This document shows positions 59,501 through 64,000 of a DNA stretch of 64,000 nucleotides, piece after piece. Location of the stretch: NCBI RefSeq assembly GCF_036227105.1, contig NZ_CP109434.1, positions 7,102,501-7,166,500 of the forward strand, in the 5' to 3' direction. Under the pieces are notes generated by a model. It searched no databases. It saw nothing but the letters and a program-made list of their open reading frames with translations, and was not told where the DNA came from. Origin of the DNA: Amycolatopsis sp. NBC_01488 (lineage in GTDB: Bacteria; Actinomycetota; Actinomycetes; Mycobacteriales; Pseudonocardiaceae). The position numbers and the translations under genes are program-made. Each line of letters begins with the position of its first letter. Within the stretch, counting starts at the first letter, position 1.

Positions 59501-60799
59501 GCGGTCCCCGCGGTCAGCGTCGGCGTGCGCGTCCGGCCACAGGGTCCCGACCGGGTGCTCGCGGCCCTCGACGGCTATTCGCAAGCGACCGTCGAGCTCG
59601 CCCCCGCGTATCCGGCGGACGCGCCCGCGCCGTGGCGGTTCCCCGCGTCGGCGGAGCAGGTCCCGGAAACCACGGCGGCCCAGCTCTACGACGAACGCTG
59701 GATGTTCCACGGCCCGCTCTTCCAGGGCGTCACCGAGCTGACCGCGGTCGGCGAACGGCACGTCCGGGCCGTGCTCACGACGCCCGCCGCACCGGGTGCG
59801 CTGCTCGACAACGTCGGCCAGGTGCTCGGTTACTGGATCATGTCCCGGCTGCGCGAACGCACCACCGTCTTCCCGGTCGGCATGCGCGAGATCCGCTTCC
59901 ACGGCCCGCACCCGGCGCCGGGGGAGCGGCTGGAGTGCCTGGTCAAGATCACCGCGCTGAGCGAAGAGTTCCTCGACGCCGACATGCAGCTCGTCCACGA
60001 CGGGCAGGTCTGGGCCGAGTTCACCGGCTGGCGCGACCGCCGCTTCGACAGCACCCCGCACATCCGCCAGGCCGACCGCACGCCCGAGCGTTCGACGCTG
60101 TCGCTCGACCAGCCGGGCGGCTGGGCGCTGGTGCACGAGCAGTGGCCGGACCTCGCGACCCGCGAGCTGATCATGCGCAACTACCTCGCGGGTCCCGAAC
60201 GCGACGCCTACGACCAGCGCCCGCCGCGCGGCCGGCGCCAGTGGCTGCTCGGCCGGATCGCGGCGAAGGACGCCGTCCGCCAGTTCCTCTGGGCCGGTGG
60301 CGAACCCGAGATGTTCCCGGCCGAGCTGCGCATCGGCAACGACGACGCGGGCCGTCCTCATGCGACCGGAGCGTACGGCCGCGAGCTGCCGCCGGTGACG
60401 GTTTCGCTGGCCCACCGCGGCGAAGTCGGCGTGGCGATCGCCCGGCACGGCCGGTGCGGCATCGACGTCGAAGAGGTCGTCCCGCGCGTGGAGTCCACTG
60501 TGGACGCCGCGCTGGGCGCCGGTGAGCAGGTCCTGTTCGCGAGCCTGCCGGGCGATCCGGAGCGCTGGTTCGCCCGGTTCTGGACCGCCAAGGAAGCCGT
60601 GGCGAAGCTGCTCGGCACCGGCCTGCGCGGCGAGCCCCGGGACTTCGAAGTCGTCGCGGCCACGGCCGGCGCGCTCACCGTCCGCGTCGCCGGAACCGAC
60701 CACGCCGTGCACTGCACCGACGTCGACAGCCTGCCCGGCGCGCCGCCGCGCCGCTACGTCGTCGCCTGGACCGAAGAGACGAAGGAGACCGCGGAATGA
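56498..60799 (+). CDS. PUFA/secondary-lipid synthase B: KS, AT, DH, phosphopantetheinyl transferase
   Basis: A 1433-residue partner synthase. Ketosynthase (about 5-450; Cys211, His349, His385 all present, so it is not a decarboxylation-only chain-length factor); acyltransferase-like domain (about 545-830; Ser618 in GHSLGEW, His719 in GFHTPM, but FPGLES where normal ATs have FPGQGS); hotdog dehydratase (about 930-1180; His948 in LLDHCFF and Asp1104 in LLDNVGQ); and a C-terminal Sfp-type phosphopantetheinyl transferase (about 1240-1420; Asp1323 in GCGIDVEE, Glu1366 in WTAKEAVAK). The built-in transferase and hotdog DH recall enediyne synthases. GTG 56498 overlaps the previous stop; ATG 56507 is an alternative start. 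Confidence 0.87.
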   Translation: MTRMPDPVAIVGMSVLLPGAPDLAAYWRNLVGGVDAITEVPPAKWDSLHYAPDERRADRVYCRRGGFVDELAEVDVTGFGIMPNSVPATEPDQLIALRVAAQAVADAGGPDRLPADRARVGVVLGRGGYLTPGLVRLDQRVRTASQLVRTLGELLPDLDETRLEAVRQAFTDQLGPEAPESAIGLVPNLAASRLANRLDLRGPAYTVDAACASSLIAVDHAVRELASGRCDVVLAGGVHHCHDITFWSVFTQLGALSPSERIRPFHRDADGVLIGEGTGVVVLKRLADAERDGDRVYAVVTGTGVASDGRTASLANPDSGGQVRAVRQAWAAAGLDPTAPDSLGLLEAHGTATPAGDAAELATLEEVFGPRGAAVLGSVKSMIGHTMPAAGIAGLVKAALAVYHGVLLPTLHCDDPHPMLAKTRFSTLDTAQPWDAAVRRAGVNAFGFGGINAHVVLEQQASGRAAPVVVREPERVLRLAARSVGELRDLLDRPGTRTVGDGPVRLGIVDPTEKRLALARKAVARGRPWRGRNDVWFADRPLLGPGGGKLAFVFPGLESELALNCGDVARHFGLPWHHDDVEVGDVGRQGTAVFELGRLLYAALGRLGVTPDAVAGHSLGEWTAMAVAGLHAEDEVDAFLAGFDPDALVVPGLAFAAIGAPAPRVVEELAGRADVVLSHDNAPNQAMVCGPAAAVDTLVTRFRDAGIVAQVLPFRSGFHTPMLRPYLGPIRAAAAGFTLHPPALPIWSATTVSEYPAAEADVRDLFVRHLLEPVRFRPLVRAMHAAGFRAFVQVGAGQLGSLVGDTLHGEDHLVVAAHSAHRPGLAQLRRVATALWADGADLDFTRLPGDRPAPHKAVKLDLGGHLISLDDEVRARIALPAVRESTVDNLAGKGPLAAEFAALLADTAELASTVLSGRPAAKKRLPPPKELDTTLTVSVEAMPYLLDHCFFKQPPQADPGDRWPVVPATTVIDHLMGFAEQAAPGRRAVAVHDVRLSQWIAAVPAVSVGVRVRPQGPDRVLAALDGYSQATVELAPAYPADAPAPWRFPASAEQVPETTAAQLYDERWMFHGPLFQGVTELTAVGERHVRAVLTTPAAPGALLDNVGQVLGYWIMSRLRERTTVFPVGMREIRFHGPHPAPGERLECLVKITALSEEFLDADMQLVHDGQVWAEFTGWRDRRFDSTPHIRQADRTPERSTLSLDQPGGWALVHEQWPDLATRELIMRNYLAGPERDAYDQRPPRGRRQWLLGRIAAKDAVRQFLWAGGEPEMFPAELRIGNDDAGRPHATGAYGRELPPVTVSLAHRGEVGVAIARHGRCGIDVEEVVPRVESTVDAALGAGEQVLFASLPGDPERWFARFWTAKEAVAKLLGTGLRGEPRDFEVVAATAGALTVRVAGTDHAVHCTDVDSLPGAPPRRYVVAWTEETKETAE

Positions 60800-61122
60800 G
60801 CATCGAAACCACGGCCGGCCAGAAGGCGATCGACGAGGCGTCGGTGCTGGCTCAGCTCGGCGGGATGCTGCAGGAGCTGCTCGAAGAGTACGGCCTCGAC
60901 GTAGAAGACACTGCGGGGATCACCATGGACACGACGTTCCACGACGACCTCGAGCTGGAGAGCGTCGACCTGGTGGCGCTGTCCGGGCAGCTGCGCGAAC
61001 ACTACGGCGAGCGCGTCAACTTCGCGACGTTCATCGCCGAGCGCGACCTCGAGGAGATCATCGCGCTGACCGTCGGCGAGCTGGTCCGCTACATCGTCGC
61101 CTCCCTGCGGGCGACGGCGTGA
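60796..61122 (+). CDS. Free acyl carrier protein
   Basis: A 108-residue acidic helical protein of the carrier family. The phosphopantetheine serine is Ser56 in DLELESVDLVAL, differing from the DSIKR type inside the large synthase, so it is probably used at another stage (loading, transfer or release). The 20-residue N-terminal extension is unusual but modest. The ATG overlaps the previous stop (ATGA), and its own stop overlaps the hydrolase start. Confidence 0.9.
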   Translation: MSIETTAGQKAIDEASVLAQLGGMLQELLEEYGLDVEDTAGITMDTTFHDDLELESVDLVALSGQLREHYGERVNFATFIAERDLEEIIALTVGELVRYIVASLRATA

Positions 61123-61925
61123 GCCGCGTCCGCGCGGGCGAGCTGGACGTGCACGTCCAGCGGCTCACCGCCGCCGTCCCGCTCGACGGGGACGCGCCGA
61201 TCGTCGTCTGCGTCCACGGGCTGCTCACCGACAGCCTCGCCAGCTACTACTTCACGCTCGGCCCGGCGTTCGCCGAGCGCGGCCTCGACGTGCTGATGTA
61301 CGACCTGCGCGGGCACGGCCGCACGACGCGCCCCGCGTCCGGCTACCACCTCGAGGAGTTCGTCGGCGACCTCGTCGCGGTCCTCGACGCGACCGGCGTG
61401 ACGCGGCCGGTGCACGTCGTCGGCAACTCGTTCGGCGCGTCGGTCGCGTTCGGGCTGGCCGCAGCGCGGCCGGACCGGGTCGCCAGCGTCGTCGTGATCG
61501 AAGGCGAGCCGCCGACCGACGAGTGGACGCGCCACATGGCCGACGGCCTCGCCGACGCGAAGACCCGGCTGGCGATCGACGAGGTGATCGGCTGGATCGC
61601 CGACCACCACGGCGCGCACACCGCGCGGCTGTCGAAGGCGGCCAACAAGATCCTCCAGACGACCACGATCGCCGAGGACATCCCGCGCAGTGCGACGATC
61701 GCCGCCGACCTCTCGGCCGTGCGCTGCCCGGTGTTCGCGATCTTCGGCGGCGACTCGGGCCTCGCCGCGCAGGTGCCGCACTTCGAGTCGCACCTGGACC
61801 GCTGCCGCTGCGTCGTGCTGCCCGACCAGGGCCACTCGGTGCTGGTCGAGCGGACCGCCGAGACGATCGACCTGATCTTCGAGTGGGTCCGCGACACCTC
61901 GCGCGTCCCGGTGCGGGCGCGGTAG
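61119..61925 (+). CDS. Alpha/beta hydrolase
   Basis: A 268-residue alpha/beta-fold hydrolase with the oxyanion region CVHGLLTD, the YDLRGHGRT strand-turn, nucleophile Ser104 in GNSFGAS, and a late His in DQGHSVLVE. The GTG overlaps the carrier protein stop. The synthases lack an integrated thioesterase, so this enzyme may release the finished chain from the carrier or hydrolyse a lactone/ester. It could also be a tailoring enzyme. Confidence 0.85.
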   Translation: MSRVRAGELDVHVQRLTAAVPLDGDAPIVVCVHGLLTDSLASYYFTLGPAFAERGLDVLMYDLRGHGRTTRPASGYHLEEFVGDLVAVLDATGVTRPVHVVGNSFGASVAFGLAAARPDRVASVVVIEGEPPTDEWTRHMADGLADAKTRLAIDEVIGWIADHHGAHTARLSKAANKILQTTTIAEDIPRSATIAADLSAVRCPVFAIFGGDSGLAAQVPHFESHLDRCRCVVLPDQGHSVLVERTAETIDLIFEWVRDTSRVPVRAR

Positions 61926-63094
61926 TGGCCCGGTTCCTGTTCGTCGTCCCGCCGCTGGTCGGGCACGTCAACCCGGCGGCAGGCGTCGCGGCCGAGCTCG
62001 CCGCGCGCGGGCACGAGGTGGCCTGGGCCGGGCACGAGGAGCTGCTGTGGCAGCTGGCCGGCCCCGAAGCGCTCGTCTTCTCCTGCGGCCTGCCGTCCGG
62101 TGCCCCCGCGCGCCCGGCCGGGCTCAAGGGACCGGCCGCGCTGCGGTTCCTCTGGGAGGACTTCCTCGTCCCGCTGGCCGACGCGATGGCCCCGGGCGTC
62201 GGCGCGGCGATCGACGCGTTCGCGCCGCACGTCGTCGTCGCCGACCAGCAGGCACTGGCCGGCGGGCTGCTGGCCGAGGCCCGCGGCTTGCCGTGGGTCA
62301 CCTCGGCGACGACCTCGGCGGAGCTGGTCGACCCCCTCGCGGGCATGCCGAAGGTCGCGGACTGGGTCGCCTCGCTGGTCGCCGGCCTGCGGACGCGGAT
62401 CGCCGGCGGCGCCGGCTCGGCGGACCCGCGGTTTTCGCCGCACGGCGTCCTGGCGTTCACCACCCGCGAACTGCTGGGCACGGCCGCGCTCCCGCCGCGG
62501 GTGCGGCTCGTCGGCCCGGCGCTGGGCTCGCGTCCGTCCACAACGGACTTTCCGTGGGAGTGGCTCGACCCGCTCCGGCCGACCGTGCTGGTGTCCCTCG
62601 GCACGGCGAACACCGAAGCGGGCGCGGGATTCCTGGCGACCGCGGCACAGGCGTTCGCCGACCTGGACGCGCGGGCCGTCGTCGTCGACCCCGGCGAGGT
62701 GCTGGGCCCGGTGCCGCCGAACGTCCTGGTGCGCCGGCAGGTTCCGCAGCTGCCGCTGCTGCCGAGGGTCGACGCGGTGCTGTGCCACGCGGGTCACAAC
62801 ACGGTGTGCGAAGCGCTGTGGCACGGCCTGCCGCTGGTGGTGGCGCCGATCCGCGACGACCAGCCGATCGTGGCGGCCCAGGTGGTGGCCGCGGGCGCGG
62901 GCGTCCGGCTGCGGTTCGGCCGCGCCGGCGCGGACCGCATCGCGGCGGCGGTCGAGGAAGTGCTGACCGAGCCGTCCTACCGGCGGGCGGCGGAAACCGT
63001 GGCGGCGTCGTTCCACGCGGCGGGCGGAAGTGCCGCCGCCGCGGGCCACCTGGAACAGCTGGCGCTCGAAAGCCTCGCTCGGTTGCGGCCTTGA
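61925..63094 (+). CDS. MGT/UGT-like glycosyltransferase (GT1)
   Basis: A 389-residue GT-B fold transferase. N-terminal VPPLVGHVNPAAGVAAELAARGHEV is the acceptor-side start and CHAGHNTVCEALWHGLPLVV with DDQP near residues 290-320 is the donor (UDP-sugar) motif. The GTG shares its first base with the hydrolase stop (TAGTG), so it belongs to the operon and probably glycosylates the product. Relatives act on macrolides, sterols and polyenes or hydroxylated lipids. Confidence 0.88.
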   Translation: MARFLFVVPPLVGHVNPAAGVAAELAARGHEVAWAGHEELLWQLAGPEALVFSCGLPSGAPARPAGLKGPAALRFLWEDFLVPLADAMAPGVGAAIDAFAPHVVVADQQALAGGLLAEARGLPWVTSATTSAELVDPLAGMPKVADWVASLVAGLRTRIAGGAGSADPRFSPHGVLAFTTRELLGTAALPPRVRLVGPALGSRPSTTDFPWEWLDPLRPTVLVSLGTANTEAGAGFLATAAQAFADLDARAVVVDPGEVLGPVPPNVLVRRQVPQLPLLPRVDAVLCHAGHNTVCEALWHGLPLVVAPIRDDQPIVAAQVVAAGAGVRLRFGRAGADRIAAAVEEVLTEPSYRRAAETVAASFHAAGGSAAAAGHLEQLALESLARLRP

Positions 63095-63139
63095 AAATCG
63101 AAATTTACCTGGAAAAATCATCCGGCTACGGTCGAAGGC

Positions 63140-63619
63140 ATGACCGTTTCCCCTTGCGCCCCCGAAGACGTCCCGGAACTGCTGAGGTCGGCCGCGGCGC
63201 TGTTCGCCGAAGACGGCGGGCGGCGTGACCCGTTCATGGACACCGGCTGGCCCGCTCGCGAAGGTCACGCGTACTACGCCGGCCTGGTCCAGGATCCGGC
63301 GTGCCTGTGCCTCCTGGCCGGTGACGGGCACTTGGTCGGCCGACTGCGGCGCCCCGACCCGCTGCGGCCGGGCGCGGTGACCGCCGTCCTGGAAAGCATG
63401 CGGGTCGGACCGGCGCACCGCCGGACCGGGGTGGGCGCCGAGCTGGTGGCCGCATTCCTGTCCTGGGCCGAGGAAAACGGCGCGAACGAGATCACCGTGC
63501 AGGCCTACACGGCCAATGAGGACGCTCTGGCCTTCTACCGGGCACAGGGCTTCGAGCCCTTCTCACTGACCCTGCGTCACCGGAACGGGTGGCTATCCAC
63601 AGTGGACGGCGCGCACTAG
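63140..63619 (+). CDS. GNAT N-acetyltransferase
   Basis: A 159-residue GNAT protein with the acetyl-CoA motif RRTGVGAELVAAF (about 95-107) and the C-terminal ANEDALAFYRAQGFEP. It is preceded by a short AT-rich gap (63095-63139) and so may have its own promoter rather than belong to the synthase operon. No clear ribosome binding site before the ATG. Substrate unknown. Confidence 0.85.
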   Translation: MTVSPCAPEDVPELLRSAAALFAEDGGRRDPFMDTGWPAREGHAYYAGLVQDPACLCLLAGDGHLVGRLRRPDPLRPGAVTAVLESMRVGPAHRRTGVGAELVAAFLSWAEENGANEITVQAYTANEDALAFYRAQGFEPFSLTLRHRNGWLSTVDGAH

Positions 63620-63647
63620 CCTCGGAGGCCGAGCGAGGAGGGTGCGG

Positions 63648-64000
63648 ATGACGGCCACCGCGGACATCGCCCACGAGCCGGGGCCCGCACCGCTGAGCCG
63701 CGGCCGGATCAACGCCGTGTTCGGCGCGGTGCTGCTGGGCATGCTGCTGGCCGCGCTGGACCAGACCATCGTCGGCACCGCGCTGCCCACCATCGTCGGC
63801 GACCTCGGCGGTGCCGGGCACCTGTCGTGGGTGGTCACGTCCTACCTGCTGGCCGAAACCATCATGACCGTCGTCGTCGGCAAGCTCGGCGACCTGTTCG
63901 GCCGCAAGCTGATGTTCCAGCTGTCGGTGATCGTGTTCGCGATCGGCTCGTTCGCCGCCGGGTTCGCCGACAGCATGGTCTGGCTGATCGTGGCGCGCGC
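63648..64000 (+). CDS. DHA2-type MFS efflux transporter (start only, cut by the window end)
   Basis: The first 117 residues of a 14-span drug:H+ antiporter-type protein. LDQTIVGTALPTIVGDLG in helix 1 and GKLGDLFGRK between helices 2 and 3 are the EmrB/QacA signatures. GAGGAGGG lies five bases before the ATG. Its position just after the lipid operon and GNAT gene suggests export of the operon's product or self-protection, by inference only. Confidence 0.88.
   Translation, partial: MTATADIAHEPGPAPLSRGRINAVFGAVLLGMLLAALDQTIVGTALPTIVGDLGGAGHLSWVVTSYLLAETIMTVVVGKLGDLFGRKLMFQLSVIVFAIGSFAAGFADSMVWLIVAR

Noticed and set aside
49761..60799. A classical enediyne polyketide synthase
   Set aside because: The domain order differs (enediyne synthases are a single KS-AT-ACP-KR-DH-PPTase chain), the carriers have PUFA-type DSIKR motifs in tandem, and no enediyne accessory genes are present.

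Overview
The window is a 64 kb stretch of a very GC-rich actinomycete chromosome. GTG starts are frequent, start and stop codons overlap repeatedly (ATGA, GTGA, TGATG), and the gene content (FCD-type GntR, PadR, TetR and LacI regulators, secreted GH15 enzyme, large multidomain synthases) fits Pseudonocardiaceae. Amycolatopsis or a close relative is my best guess; this is inference, not proof. I see no rRNA, tRNA, CRISPR array, transposase or phage gene.

1-22,900: an oxalate/formate/glyoxylate locus. Two OxlT-type carriers (9-1319, 11384-12760) would move oxalate and formate. Formyl-CoA transferase (7862-9091), a TPP-dependent oxalyl-CoA decarboxylase-like enzyme (6111-7847), an ADP-forming acyl-CoA ligase (9092-11218) and a succinyl-CoA ligase pair (3796-5826) handle the CoA esters. 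Formate would be oxidised by an NAD-linked molybdenum formate dehydrogenase (14753-19273) whose catalytic chain is split into two genes in swapped order; FdhD (1321-2154) matures it. A PanE-family reductase (13744-14739) is a good candidate oxalyl-CoA reductase giving glyoxylate. Gcl, Hyi and tartronate semialdehyde reductase (19408-22794), plus glycerate kinase (29100-30200), would carry glyoxylate to 2-phosphoglycerate. A GntR regulator (12790-13527) probably controls much of this through GTATGCAA-containing sites in three promoter regions. A LysR gene carrying tandem repeats and a 61-residue carbonic-anhydrase remnant sit in the succinyl-CoA ligase operon.

22,900-30,200: purine use. Three xanthine dehydrogenase subunits, a guanine deaminase-like enzyme, an AzgA-type purine permease, an AtzF-like small protein and glycerate kinase. 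Purine breakdown through ureides also ends in glyoxylate, which explains why it adjoins gcl.

30,200-49,000: unrelated small units, many with visible operators: aldo/keto reductase with TetR; secreted GH15 glucoamylase/glucodextranase; a truncated Nudix regulator; PadR with an ABC transporter; FAD monooxygenase with an odd TetR carrying a second HTH; LacI with beta-galactosidase; glutaminase, amino-acid permease, a YheO-type regulator and a threonine synthase-like PLP enzyme.

49,000-63,100: a five-gene operon, the most interesting part. Two large synthases resembling PUFA (Pfa) and other secondary-lipid synthases have the domain orders NMO-like/NMO-KS-AT-ACP-ACP-KR and KS-AT-DH-PPTase. They are followed by a free ACP, an alpha/beta hydrolase and a glycosyltransferase. 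The layout suggests an iteratively built, possibly glycosylated, lipid or polyene. A GNAT acetyltransferase and the start of a DHA2 efflux pump close the window.

A palindrome of the form TCCA-N3-TGGA recurs at least 15 times across the window, mostly inside genes and at the cost of rare codons.
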